Of a DNA stretch of 24,216 nucleotides, positions 8,494 to 17,964 are shown piece after piece. Each line of letters begins with the position of its first letter. Position 1 is the stretch's first letter. The notes under the pieces were generated by a model. The model was not told the DNA's origin. It searched no databases and saw only the letters and a list, made by a program, of their open reading frames with translations. Source of the DNA: Chara braunii (taxonomy: Eukaryota; Streptophyta; Charophyceae; Charales; Characeae); contig BFEA01000148.1 of assembly GCA_003427395.1 (NCBI GenBank), positions 1,739,406-1,763,621 on the forward strand, read 5' to 3'. The position numbers were made by a program, and so were the translations under genes.

Positions 8494-8540
8494 TGTGTAG
8501 AAAAGTGGGTGTGCTGGGAGCATCGGAGTCAGTTCTAGGA

Positions 8541-9671
8541 CGAGGGGATCTGGCTTGCATAGAGAAGCGGGCATCCCAAGAAGCATTGGAGCCGACTCCT
8601 AGAGAAAGGGGATCAACGGGCAACCGGGCTTGTCGGCCGGCTCTTGGTGAATTGAATGTTGGCAAGATGCTGCATCCAATCCAGACAATCGGTCCTGATA
8701 GGGACAGATGAGAGCACGGAGCATCAGCTGGGCTGTCTGGTGCACTTTGTTTGTGTGCCCGCTGGTTTGCAGGTGCTTGGCGGATCCTTTCTTTTTGCGT
8801 ATGGCACACCTCATAAGGCGGTCCCGAAGTTGGACGTAAATTTAATGTCGCCATTGCTGATTATATCCTAGGGGACAATATGAGAGTATATCCAACCTGT
8901 GTGCAAGATTTCTGCTAGCTGGGAGCCTTGGCGTGGTTCTTTCTTGAAAGGAAGCACAAGTATTCGCTCAACTGGTCAGCAACTGTCAAAATGTCGATGT
9001 GATCGACGGAAGGGTCCGTGTGATACCCGTGGCAATCGAGGGACTTGGATCACGTAAAATGGGTAGTGGTTGCAACTCGCCGTATGTGGAATGGCTCCTC
9101 CAAAGGGTGTGGATTAACCCCCTAGCAGATCGCCATATGCGGCACTTGTATGAGCTCTCCAAGCCGTATTGGTTACACCCGTCTCGAGTATCTACAACCC
9201 CACCTGTTCTCTTCATTCAAAAGAAGAAAAACTTGACAGTCTTCTCGAGAGGTTGGGAGGCGCACCTCGAATGGGTAGCTACTTCAACGCGGTCCCGGCG
9301 CTGCTCCGCTGTATGCCTGACGTGGATGATATAGCAACTGCTGCGACTGCGGTTGCTGCTTCTGGCAGCTGCTCCAACTGCATGAAGTGTGTTTCAAGTG
9401 GCGAGCTTGCACACCATCCGATCAAAGATCATCAAACCCATTGCTTTGGGCGCCTTGCCAATGCTTGCGCTTGCCCTGATCCAGCAACACCTCAGATGGG
9501 TCTGTCTCGACCGGCGAATGTCCTCCTGTAGCTGGATGCAGCTGTGCAGCGAAGGGGTGACCACCTTGGCCAGGAAGATGTTGCTGCTTCTGCAACATCT
9601 GTACTGCATGCCCTCAAATGAGCGCTGGCCCAGCTATATACTGCTGGGTCTACTGGAACTCACCTCAGCCT
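8541..9671. other. decayed repeat or transposon sequence, no intact gene
   Basis: Frames up to 139 codons occur on both strands. On the - strand 9400-9660 a frame reads MLQKQQHLPGQGGHPF and then ETDPSEVLLDQGKRKHW, a glutamine-rich peptide that could be a gag-like relic, broken by stops. The piece CCAGTAGACCCAGCAGTATA (reverse of 9630-9665) is also next to the family A copy at 6133-6160, so this sequence belongs to the same larger repeat. On +, 9190-9235 reads STTPPVLFIQKKKN, faintly like the start of an RT domain, but unsupported by its neighbours. Confidence 0.4.
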
Positions 9672-9968
9672 GAATCTAGGGCTGTCGGATCCAATGTGCG
9701 ATAGATGATCCTAGATGCAGGCTCACGTCCTGGTCTAGTCGCTGGGCCCAAAAACGTGCCAGCCTGGGTCCTCACTGAAAGTCCACGCATCCCTGTCGAT
9801 GCAGCAGGACAGGTACAGAAGGGACGAGGGCTGGGCCATGGATTACAGGACAAACCTGGTCCATCCCAGCAGCGGACAGAAGTCTGCTGGGCCTCACAAC
9901 GGTCAAAACGTCGAAGTGCACTGATCCAAATAGGCACAATAGGCTCAATCGCTTGTTCAGAACTTTAG
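9672..9968 (-). repeat. dispersed repeat family A, most complete copy
   Basis: About 297 bp in - orientation that unites the left half (7902-8032) and right half (5998-6165). In between it carries a middle section (GGGACGAGGGCTGGGCCATG and CCTGTCGATGCAGCAGGACA). Its outer edge, CAATAGGCTCAATCGCTTGTT, is repeated at 9979-10008. No coding or tRNA-like head was recognised. Confidence 0.85.
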
Positions 9969-10582
9969 ACAAAGAAAACAGGCACAATAGGCTCAATCGC
10001 TTGTTTAGATAAAGAAATTCTGAAACGGCTCACCCAAGGCCGGACAAAACCTGGAGCAGACAAAAATACTTTAAAAAGGGACTGACCTAAGTCAGTCGAA
10101 ATCAGAACAGCCAAACAAGAAAAGAATAGAATGTAGCAAGAATCCCCAAACAGATAAAATGGTGGATAGGAACGGTCTGAGAATCCAGGCAGGCGACCTT
10201 ACACAGGCGTACAGAATGACGAGCTGGAGCAACCTTCAAAGTTCTCCTGGCAGCAGCAATCAAGGCTGATCGGTCCCTCAGAGCAATGCAAGGCAATAGA
10301 TCCAGCGGCATGCAGCGTCGAACTTGGTGCAGCAGAGACCAGCTCGCCCATATCACTCCGAAGGGGAGACTCGTGCTCTGCAACTGGATAGAGGCAGTAT
10401 AGGGGTAGGCTTGAAGTCCCCTCTTACTCTAGGGGGCAGGCAAACAAGGTGGTAGAGTGGTGACTTAGGACGAACCAGGGCATCTTGGTTCGGGGATTTG
10501 ACCGCAGGGGAGGTTCAGTAGGGGTGGAGGGGGGAGAGTGCCTTTGGGAACACGGAACCGTTCCAACCGGCCGCTCTACGCT
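9969..10582. other. no gene recognised
   Basis: A 93-codon - frame (10102-10383) is hydrophobic towards its end and has no known domain. 10380-10580 is G-rich on + (GGGGTGGAGGGGGGAG near 10517). Confidence 0.4.
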
Positions 10583-10937
10583 GGGGTCAGGCCACTGTAG
10601 GCCTTGTATCAGACTATCGTCTTCACCCGAATAGAACACCCGGTCATTATAGCTGCATTTGGGCCGAGTTGCGGTCCAGATAAGAACACCCGGTCATTAT
10701 AGCTGCATTTGGGCCGAGTTGCGGTCCNNNNNNNNNNNNNNNNNNNNNNNNNNNNNNNNNNNNNNNNNNNNNNNNNNNNNNNNNNNNNNNNNNNNNNNNN
10801 NNNNNNNNNNNNNNNNNNNNNNNNNNNNNNNNNNNNNNNNNNGGGGTCAGGCCTCTGTAGGCCTTGTATCAGACTACCGTCTTCACCCGAATAGAATGCC
10901 TGGTCATTATAGCTGCATTTGGGCCGAGTTGCGGTCC
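10583..10937. repeat. duplicated 95-bp segment flanking an assembly gap
   Basis: GGGGTCAGGCCACTGTAGG through AGTTGCGGTCC at 10583-10677 recurs at 10843-10937 with few differences. A 48-bp part (AAGAACACCCGGTCATTATA to GCGGTCC) is additionally repeated at 10682-10727, right against the gap. The gap therefore sits within a repeat array and its true size may differ from the Ns shown. Confidence 0.9.
10728..10842. other. assembly gap (115 Ns)
   Basis: A run of 115 Ns. Near-identical sequence on both sides suggests the assembler could not resolve a tandem duplication. Confidence 0.99.
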
Positions 10938-10978
10938 CTATACACTGATAATGAACTGGCGTTCTATTTGCGTGAATA
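10881..10978. mobile_element. MITE-like foldback element, family B
   Basis: TTCACCCGAATAGAATGCC at the left (10882) and the reverse complement TTCACGCAAATAGAACGCC at the right (to 10977) are imperfect terminal inverted repeats of about 29 bp, closing with TCATTAT on both arms. The centre is TGCATTTGGGCCGAGTTGCG. A closely related element lies at 24122-24216 and a decayed one at 21601-21650. It is too short to encode anything and would depend on an outside transposase. Confidence 0.82.
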
Positions 10979-10984
10979 CGTTAG

Positions 10985-11431
10985 CTTAGGGTAGATGATG
11001 GATAGTTGTACGTTAAACGACCAGTACATAGCCCGAGACAACTGGAGAACCGGTATAGAGCCTCTCCGAGAACTTAGGAGGAGGCCGAGCGCCATAGATA
11101 AAGTGAATCGGCGGCAGGCGGCCTCCAAAAGGGGCCCGCAGCCGATAGCTGGCATGTACTGGTTACTTTCAGGTAGGAGGTGAAAAGACGAGATACAGCG
11201 CCGAATTGTGGAGACTTGTGCCAAGCCGTTCGTTTCAATTTGTATTCGGTCAGTATGTCCTTCGTCATTTAACAGGCTCATAGAACTGGAGGAGAAGTCT
11301 GGGACTAGGTAATGATGAGTTCCACAGGCAGTTAGTTGCCTGTAAGCTAAGCTGACTGATGCTGTCAGATACCACCGGGTCGAATTGTGAGGTAGCCGGC
11401 CTCCCATCGTTGACTTAATGAATTGAAGGCG
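10985..11431. other. structured block, possibly mitochondrial
   Basis: This block lies between the family B element and a poly-A-like stretch (11432-11456) that borders the cob fragment. It contains small self-complementary sites (for example ACAGGCAGTTAGTTGCCTGT at 11322-11341), which suits organellar intron or spacer DNA. A 147-codon - frame (10964-11407) spans it without a known domain. Origin in the same mitochondrial insertion as 11542-11771 is a guess from position and style. Confidence 0.35.
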
Positions 11432-11541
11432 CTATTAAAAAAAAAACAAAAAAAAACTAACGAACAAAGTTTAACAAACAGATAAAATGATCTACACGCT
11501 GAAGCAGATGAAAATCCAACTTGTACTTCCAGTAGCTCCCA

Positions 11542-11711
11542 GTAGCTCCCCGAAAACTCATTTGTCCCCATGGCAATACATACCCAATAAAAGCTGTTAC
11601 GATCATTAATAATAAAATGACCACTCCGAGACACCACACTAATTCTCGTGGACTGGCATAACTCCCATAATAAAGACCACGAAAAATATGAAGATAAACC
11701 ACAATAAAGAA
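11542..11711 (-). pseudogene. cob: cob (apocytochrome b) exon fragment of mitochondrial origin
   Basis: On the - strand the frame reads [19 protein letters not shown], then [34 protein letters not shown] and RGAT. This is transmembrane helix C and the following loop of mitochondrial cytochrome b, about residues 95-151 of the plant protein, which is otherwise around 390 residues. The PWGQMSFWGAT segment is a family hallmark; here the Trp is Arg (CGG for TGG). After GGAGCTAC the match ends, and GGGAGCTACT is duplicated in tandem at the break. It begins exactly downstream of a group II intron 3' end. As an isolated internal exon it cannot make a functional protein; it is a nuclear mitochondrial segment, or, if the contig were mitochondrial, an exon, which the surrounding repeats argue against. 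Confidence 0.93.
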
Positions 11712-11800
11712 TAGAGTGAAACTTTCAGTCCACTCCGAACCGTACGAGATATGTCACCTATCATACGGCTCTCCGACTCAACTTCCCATGGCCTTGAGCC
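11712..11800 (-). pseudogene. group II intron 3' end (domains V and VI)
   Basis: On the - strand, 11771 to 11737 is a 35-nt domain V: it opens GAGCCGTATG and closes TACGGTTC, with the AGC catalytic triad at its positions 2-4. It is followed by a short domain VI hairpin (GAGTG...CACTC) and an AT-type intron end near 11712. The linker GGGAAGTTGAGTCGGA just before domain V is also typical. The intron interrupts cob around codon 94/95. Because the intron end and exon are still joined, the source was mitochondrial DNA and not spliced RNA. Confidence 0.85.
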
Positions 11801-11811
11801 ACCAGTACATG

Positions 11812-12502
11812 CGCCCAGCCAACTTGAGAATGATGATTAAGTCGCTCCAAAAATTTTGGAGGCTCGGGCCAAACTCGACCAAAAAGGTTGGGGCAGCGGC
11901 AGGCAAAACAAAAACAAAAATGCCTCGCTGTCATTTTTGCAAAACTTGGCGCGCAGCGACGATCTGCCTTGTACAGAAGAGGCCTGGATGTACTGGTGGT
12001 GCCTTTTGACGAAGGCCAGTTTCCCGTCGCGGATGGAGCAGCCTAGGGCCCCTCAGTTTCAGAGCAGGGCATCTAGGGTCTGTATCCCATCCAGCGTAGG
12101 GCCAGTTTTCGTCCGTGGATTGTGCAGGGGTGTTTGTAGGTGCGGTTGTTGTTGTGGTTGCTTGCTGTTGGCATCATTCATCCAGTTGATGCAGCGGATG
12201 GTGGTGCTCTTGCAGGTTGTCGGTGCTCACTCATGATGTCTTCCTTGCTATTGTGTGCGTGTTTCCTACTACATGTGGGTTGTTATGGGTGTTTCTGTTA
12301 TCGGGATGCTGTCTACTGTCACAATCCTGGTGCTTGTTCCTTGCGCGTTGCTGTCACTGGTTGTTGGTCATTGGTCCGGGTCTGGTTCATTTCACGGTAG
12401 TCTGAACCGCTTTCAAGCTTCTTTTTCCCCTCTTCTTCTTTTCAAAACGGCCAAGGCTTTGAGAAGTTGAGATATCATTGTCGAACTGACCGATCCCTGG
12501 TT
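11812..12502. other. no gene recognised; GT-rich second half
   Basis: 11850-12060 on + holds a frame with CTEEAWMYWWCLLTKASFPS, unidentified; it could be a transposon relic. 12080-12420 is GT-rich and gives hydrophobic, cysteine-rich frames (one starts like a signal peptide at 12140), which I attribute to composition. Confidence 0.4.
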
Positions 12503-12784
12503 ATCCATACTTGGTTTATTTTATTCATCTGGTTCCATCTGGATTCTTAGTTTTATTTGATTCATCTTGTTCCATCTGGATTCGAACTCAGGTCTGTATT
12601 TCAGCAGTTCATTGGCGTATGAACTGAGCTGAGGTCAGTTAAAACCAGATGAATAAAATAAACCAAGTATGGATATTCATCTGGTTCCATCTGGATTCTT
12701 AGTTTATTTTATTCATCTGGTGGAGATTTGAACTCAGGTCTGTATTTCAGCAGTTCATTGGTGTATGAACTGAGCTGAGGCCGG
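12503..12784 (-). mobile_element. two SINE-like copies with tRNA-derived heads
   Basis: On the - strand two copies share the head CCTCAGCTCAGTTCATAC, then AATGAACTGCTGAAATACAG and ACCTGAGTTCGAATCC. The word AGCTCAGTTCATACG fits an RNA polymerase III A box and GAGTTCGAATCC a B box; they are about 42 nt apart, as in a tRNA. Heads lie at about 12784-12725 and 12640-12580. Each is followed by an AT-rich tail with repeated CCAGATGAATAAAATAAA-type words. A piece of tail (12642-12674) is an inverted copy of 12504-12536, so the insertion history includes an inversion or nested insertion. The SINE class is inferred from the boxes and tail. Confidence 0.65.
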
Positions 12785-13713
12785 TTCACTGAAAGCTTCA
12801 AAATTAAAGTGTACATGTCTGAAGATGTGTTTATGTCGGACTGCCTGTAAAGGCTGTAATCTTAAGTTTTGCTTCTGGGTCGAGACATGAGACCCACCCC
12901 TGTTCTCCTCTCTTTCTACTTGGTGTGCTTTGCGTCGTTTGTTGGTTTGTCAATGTCTTTTTTTTGATGCAGTTTATGACTAGGCTTGTGTTGGGAACTG
13001 GCGTGCGTGTGTATCACACACCATGGCTGTGAAGATGTCTCTTGAACCACCAGCACCAGAACCATTGCTGTGAAGCTTTTGGCCGTTTACACGAAGTCTG
13101 CGATTTTGATGGCGCCCGCCTGCCTGCGGATGGCTCGATACGTAGTCGATGACAAAGTTTTCTCTAGGGGATGGGAATCGGGTGGAACGTGGAGTAGTGG
13201 AGATTGGTTTTAGATAACTCAAGTCAAGAAGACTCCAGAAAAAAAGCATGTCTTGATGTGTGTGTTGGAATTGTGTGTCTGGTGGTGCCTTGTTTCAGGT
13301 AGCCTGTGATTTGATCATGGGACTTCGGCTACGGGGCAGGAGTGAAAATAATGACGACGAGGAACAGAGGCCAAGTTAGGATCGGCCAGATGCACACAGG
13401 CATGGACTGCAGATAGAGCGCTGGTCACGGCGGGAGTGTGCCCGGCCGGCCAGCAAGCTAGCCTCGGATGTGCAGACGTTCGAACACACGTTGCAGACCG
13501 ACAAACACGCACAGTCATAGACGAGATGTTGGTGAGTGTTCCTTCCGTTGGTTGATGAACTGCTTGGCCGTTTTCTCAACGACAGGCGATTCTTAGTCTC
13601 TAGTGAGAGACCTGTCAATTCTCTTGTCATTGTTGGAGGGGAGAGGCCGCTCTCAAGGTGAGGCCATTTTTCCCATTTCAAACAATTGGTTAAAAATTCT
13701 GATGGGTACATTT
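12785..13713. other. no gene recognised
   Basis: T- and G-rich sequence. A possible splice acceptor (TCTTTTTTTTGATGCAG near 12956-12972) is followed by a frame containing MARYVVDDKVFSRGWE near 13122-13180, which I do not recognise. It could be an exon of an unknown gene. Confidence 0.35.
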
Positions 13714-13790
13714 GAGGAGGAGTGATTTCTCTCTCCCAACTGTTGCAGGGGCCCGTCCCGTTTAGGCTGGGCCAGTAATATGTCCTGCGG
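13714..13790. repeat. dispersed repeat family C, copy 1
   Basis: GAGGAGGAGTGATTTCTCTC, CCAACTGTTGCAGGGGCCCG and TTTAGGCTGGGCCAGTAATA also occur at 23304-23380, about 9.6 kb away in the same orientation. The copies differ by CT-repeat length and a short insertion. Confidence 0.88.
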
Positions 13791-14194
13791 GCCCCTGGTG
13801 CTTGCTTCCACTGTGGACCAAGCGGGAGAGAGCCCAGTGAAAAAAACTGAGGGTTGCTGAACCGCCACTCGTTTTTCGAATTGGATTACTTTGTAGGGTA
13901 TAACACTCATCTGCTGTTTGAGATGGTCATTGTTGGAACGAGGGCGGATCAGAACTTCACTTCTTTAGCTGGGAAGTTTCCAGAGCAGCGGTGGTTTCCT
14001 GCTCGGCGCTCGGTCTTATTCGCTGAGCCGGTAGTTGTCGTCGGGGGAAAGGGGTGCTGCTGCCGTATGGGCTGACGGTTACGTGCGAGGGAACCCTTAC
14101 CTATTCTCCAGGGTTGATGTCAAACACGTTTTGCTCTGAGAGAGGTGTATGGGAATGAAGCCGTAAAAAGGGAGGGAGGAAGTCGGTCGTTTGT

Positions 14195-14197
<3 letters not shown>
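13791..14197. other. no gene recognised
   Basis: A 73-codon + frame (13854-14075) reads LDYFVGYNTHLLFEMVIVGT; no known domain. Confidence 0.4.

Positions 14198-14280
<83 letters not shown>
14198..14280. repeat. (GA)n microsatellite
   Basis: Uninterrupted GA run of about 83 bp. Confidence 0.97.
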
Positions 14281-14282
<2 letters not shown>

Positions 14283-15250
14283 CTAGGCTGGAACTCCTGT
14301 TTTCAACAGTAGATCTCTCTAGGGTTTGAGGCGGAGGACATGATGCTGGCCCGAGTAGCTGCATGAGCGAATGGCAAACACCTTTACTGCTGCAGGTCAT
14401 TTTTCAAGCGTATATTTTTCTCAGTTAGTGGGTAGCTGCTAGGGCGAATGGCGTGGAGGTGAGTGGGCTGTGTGAATGATTCCTACACAAACTCACCTAA
14501 TGATTTCTCTCTGTGTAAATATGTAGAACCAATTGCAGCTAACGGCGCATACGTCACACTTGGTTCCTGACGTGTAGGAGTGAGAGAGGTGGGGTGTGGA
14601 TGAATCTCGCTAAATGGGCGGCGGACGTTGGGAGATTTCAGTGGTGTGATTGGCGCGTGGCACAAGGAGCGGCGCGAAGGAGATTTTCCGACGACATTCA
14701 AAGGGAAGTGTTTCTCAATCTTTAGCGACCATTTGTTTGATAAGTCTGTTGCTGGCATCGGGCTTGCTGCTGAAACACATGGAAATGTTTTACTGAGCGT
14801 GTGTGTTTTAAGGAGGGAATGAGGTATTCGTTGGAGGGTGCTGCCTTGATACGGATGTTGTCTGTGTACGGTACAGTCGATCAAAAAATAAGAAGGGGAA
14901 GAAACGGAGGCTGAAGTGTGGCAGGGCGATAGGGAAGGAGGAAAGGGAAGGAGAGGGTAGGTGGTGAAATAGGGGGGTTGGTAGGTGCGAGATGGGATAT
15001 GGGGGCTGTTGTGCATGCAGATCTAAGGCCCTTGGGCTCCGACGCAAGGTGGGTAATGATTGTATTGCGCAGCTGAAATGAGTGGACGACAAATAAGTGG
15101 CGAAAATTTCTGGGCTCGATCGGTTGTCTTAAGGGGGGTTGTGGTTTGAAATCTTTACTGAATATCATGACGAGAAGGGAGCGAGAGGCTCTATTGGTTG
15201 CATCTCTCCCCTGACCTTCTCCTCTTCTGTGTTCTTGGGATTTTATGTAC
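14281..15250. other. no gene recognised
   Basis: A 177-codon - frame (14483-15016) is Pro/Ser/His-rich and has no recognisable domain; 14890-14960 is a purine-rich patch that explains part of it. No RNA or repeat was identified. Confidence 0.4.
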
Positions 15251-15319
15251 CATGGAATAGTCTGCCTCGTGGAATAGTCCGACTCATGGTATAGTCCGAC
15301 TCAAGGAATAGTCTGACTG
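15251..15319. repeat. minisatellite, 17-18 bp unit, four copies
   Basis: Unit GGAATAGTCYGACTCRT, starting near 15251, 15269, 15286 and 15303, with a few substitutions. Confidence 0.9.
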
Positions 15320-15499
15320 GGGTGCGTGTTCAGGAGCTTTCTTTTTTGTTTTCCTCGGGAAGAAAGTAGAGGCGAGATTCCAGTTGAGGGATCAGGGGAA
15401 TGGGAGAGGGTCGAAAATTAACTTGCACGCACGTATGCATACACACGCACAGAGAGAGCGAGAGAGACAGAACGGGGGGATGTATGTGTGTGTGTGTGT

Positions 15500-15501
<2 letters not shown>

Positions 15502-15579
<78 letters not shown>

Positions 15580-15580
15580 N

Positions 15581-15642
<62 letters not shown>
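15502..15642. repeat. (GA)n microsatellite with one N
   Basis: About 140 bp of GA repeats with an N at 15580, preceded by GT repeats (15486-15498). Long Arg-Glu and Ser-Leu frames come from it. Confidence 0.97.
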
Positions 15643-15645
<3 letters not shown>

Positions 15646-16385
15646 TGGAGCACCATCTGTTCTGCGAGGGGTCTGCTCGTTGATGTATTGCTGCAAGGTT
15701 GAGAATGAGTGGCAAGGAGCGGCATTTGATGTCCCCTGGTTAGGGGTTTTCTTATGCACTCACTGCGCTGGCAAAGTGTGGGTCCATGCCTAGGAGGAGC
15801 TATGGGCTGTGGGAAACGTGACTTGACGAGTCTGGAGTCTGTTTGCATGATGAAGGGAGGATATGCGTCTCCTATTCCTGGAGCTATGTATTGATGTCCC
15901 TGTATTCATGTGCGTTAGAAAAACCCTGCGTCAATGAGTTGGAAGTCGATGAGTTGAGAGAGGATTTGAGAATAGGCAGTCTGTTTTCGTGGGTCGAGAA
16001 GAGACAGGTTTTGTGGGTGGGAGGGGGGGGATGCATGGAAGGTATGTGGAGACGGCTCGAGTTCATTCTTTAACTGCTGTATCATCCCGAAAAGCGGACG
16101 TGATTGAAAACCCTCGAGTTGTACGGCATGCGCACATCGAATTTCGCTGCGAAAGATAGAATGATTCTGAATGAATAAATAATTAAGGTATATCATATAT
16201 GTAGAGTCACAAGTGCTGCTGCGGGCACGGTTGTTTTTCGCTGCATGGTGTCTGAGCAGTGCCCTCTCGCTGGTTCCAAGCACTGCAAGCTAACTGGGTG
16301 AGACGAGTTTCGAGTACTACTGATCATTGTCTTGAGGTCACTGACGGTGGTCGTGAGTCCTTTCCTCTCAGGTGATTGAGAAAAA
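15643..16385. other. no gene recognised
   Basis: Mixed sequence. Short frames on both strands only (up to 122 codons on -, 15915-16283) with no known domain. 16160-16205 is AT-rich. Confidence 0.4.
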
Positions 16386-16525
16386 AGGTCTTTTTTTTTT
16401 TTTTTTTTTTTTTAATGGCTGATGAGTACGTGGTTTGCAACTTCTGTTTAAGAATTTTTTTATGGATGCGTGTTCTGCTATACGATTTTTTTTATGGATG
16501 CGTCTTCTTTTTTTTTCTGTTTTAT
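16386..16525. repeat. T-rich tract with a duplicated word
   Basis: A run of about 24 Ts (16390-16413), then TTTTTTTATGGATGCGT twice (near 16456 and 16487) and more T runs. It may be a poly-A tail of a reverse-oriented retroelement, but I see no body or target duplication. Confidence 0.7.
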
Positions 16526-17260
16526 CAATTTGTATGCATTTGGCTTGCCGACTGACGGGACTGTTCTTTTAGCGCAAAACTTTCATCGGAAATCTGGTTT
16601 ATTTTGTTTAGCGAAAAGCGTCATTCTAGTTTATTAACTTTATTAAAGTTTATTTTGTATTGCCTGCGAATCATGTATGTTAAGAGGGAGCACTGCAACT
16701 GGCTGATGGTTAGGCATAGATTATCCTGAGCCTGTGAGGATTGTAGTAAAAGTGTCTGCATGTGGACTTGTTTGCGGATAGGTGCATAAAAATCAGGTGA
16801 TCTACTTTTCTGCATCTGTGTGGAACACGTCCAGACTCGGACACTTGTTCCAATCCCCTTCTTGCCAGAGGGATCTGGCCCTTAGGCATAGTTAGTTTAT
16901 CTGAGCCTCCGAGGCTGTGAACACAACTCAAGCTACGCTGCTAAAGTCTTAAAAACAAAAGAAAAAACATCTGCAACTGCTGTCGACAAATGTCGAGAGG
17001 AAAGGAGGGGCAACCGAAGTATGGTGTTGCCCAACTTGCCCCCCTTTTTTTTTCTTTTTCTTTTTTTTGTTCTTTTTTCTTTGGTATGTTCTCATGCATT
17101 TGGAGTTTGTTGACTTTGACTTCCAGTTGCGTGTGGAGTAGGCAACGGGATGTTGCAACTTGGCTGATTCCTTAGTGACCGTCTGTTGCACGGTGAAATC
17201 TCTTAACAGCTAGCACACATACACAATTTGTGCGCCTTATCCCTTCATGGCCCTGTGTTG
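16526..17260. other. no gene recognised
   Basis: AT-rich to mixed. A pyrimidine run (17039-17085) of CCCCTTTTTTTTT type is followed by short frames only. Confidence 0.4.
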
Positions 17261-17376
17261 AAGAGGTGAATTTGCAATCATGCCCAGAGCGTCTCTTTAT
17301 AGCTGTGTCCGGACTGACAAGAGGTGAATTTGCAATCATGCCCGGAGCGTCTCTTTCTTGCTGTGTCCGGACTGAT
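17261..17376. repeat. 58-bp tandem duplication
   Basis: AAGAGGTGAATTTGCAATCA, TGCCCRGAGCGTCTCTTT and GCTGTGTCCGGACTGA appear in two adjacent copies with few differences. Confidence 0.92.
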
Positions 17377-17748
17377 AGTTGCACCGAATGCGGCTTTAAT
17401 GACTGAGACGGTAGGCCTCAAATGTTTCTTGATCGAGCTAAATCGTCACACAAACCGGTTGAGCCATCTTCTCAGAAGGTCATTCGTTCATCGCTCGGTG
17501 GAAGATTGCTGGTGCATATGTGAGAGACGAACGACATCAGGCAGTCGACCTCTTAAGGCCGAAGTCTATCCTGAATGCCATCTTATGCCGGCTTGCTAGC
17601 TCCACTTAATCTGGTCGTCGTCGCCCGCTAATTGGATCCATCTTTGAAAACACATATTGCACAGCCCTGCGATCTGAGCACCCGATTTTTCAGTTGTCAA
17701 TCCAGGGTCCTGGCTCCACACTCTTGATGATAGTACTAATCAGAATAT

Positions 17749-17751
<3 letters not shown>
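17377..17751. other. no gene recognised
   Basis: A 91-codon + frame begins in the upstream repeat and ends at 17599; no domain seen. Confidence 0.4.
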
Positions 17752-17839
<88 letters not shown>

Positions 17840-17872
17840 AGGAAGAACAAATTCAACAAAAGAAGAGCCCGT

Positions 17873-17964
<92 letters not shown>

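Larger units (their letters stand above)
8185..8540. repeat. tandem duplication, one unit interrupted by a mitochondrial insert
   Basis: Unit 1 (about 8185-8318) and unit 2 (about 8319 to 8379 plus 8494 to 8540) share TGGCTTGCTGCTGAATGTGC, GTCCTGAGCTTTTGGGATGA, GACCCCACATCT and TGTGTAGAAAAGTGGGTGTG. Unit 2 differs by a 114-bp insertion at 8380-8493 and a few substitutions. A third, weaker version of the GCATCGGAG...GACGAGGGGATC end follows near 8580-8613. Confidence 0.9.

Noticed and set aside
8999-9334. Faint reverse-transcriptase-like STTPPVLFIQKKKN
   Set aside because: No FxxLR, YxDD or other RT motifs follow in any frame; too little to call.
12140-12400. Frame beginning MRLLLWLLAVGIIHPVDAAD, like a signal peptide
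   Set aside because: The whole region is GT-rich and all three frames are hydrophobic and cysteine-rich; no mature domain follows.
14483-15016. 177-codon - frame
   Set aside because: Pro/Ser-rich, no domain, no splice or promoter context, mirrored by a purine-rich + strand patch.
15330-15848. 172-codon - frame and overlapping frames on +
   Set aside because: Dominated by (SL)n or (RE)n from a GA microsatellite.
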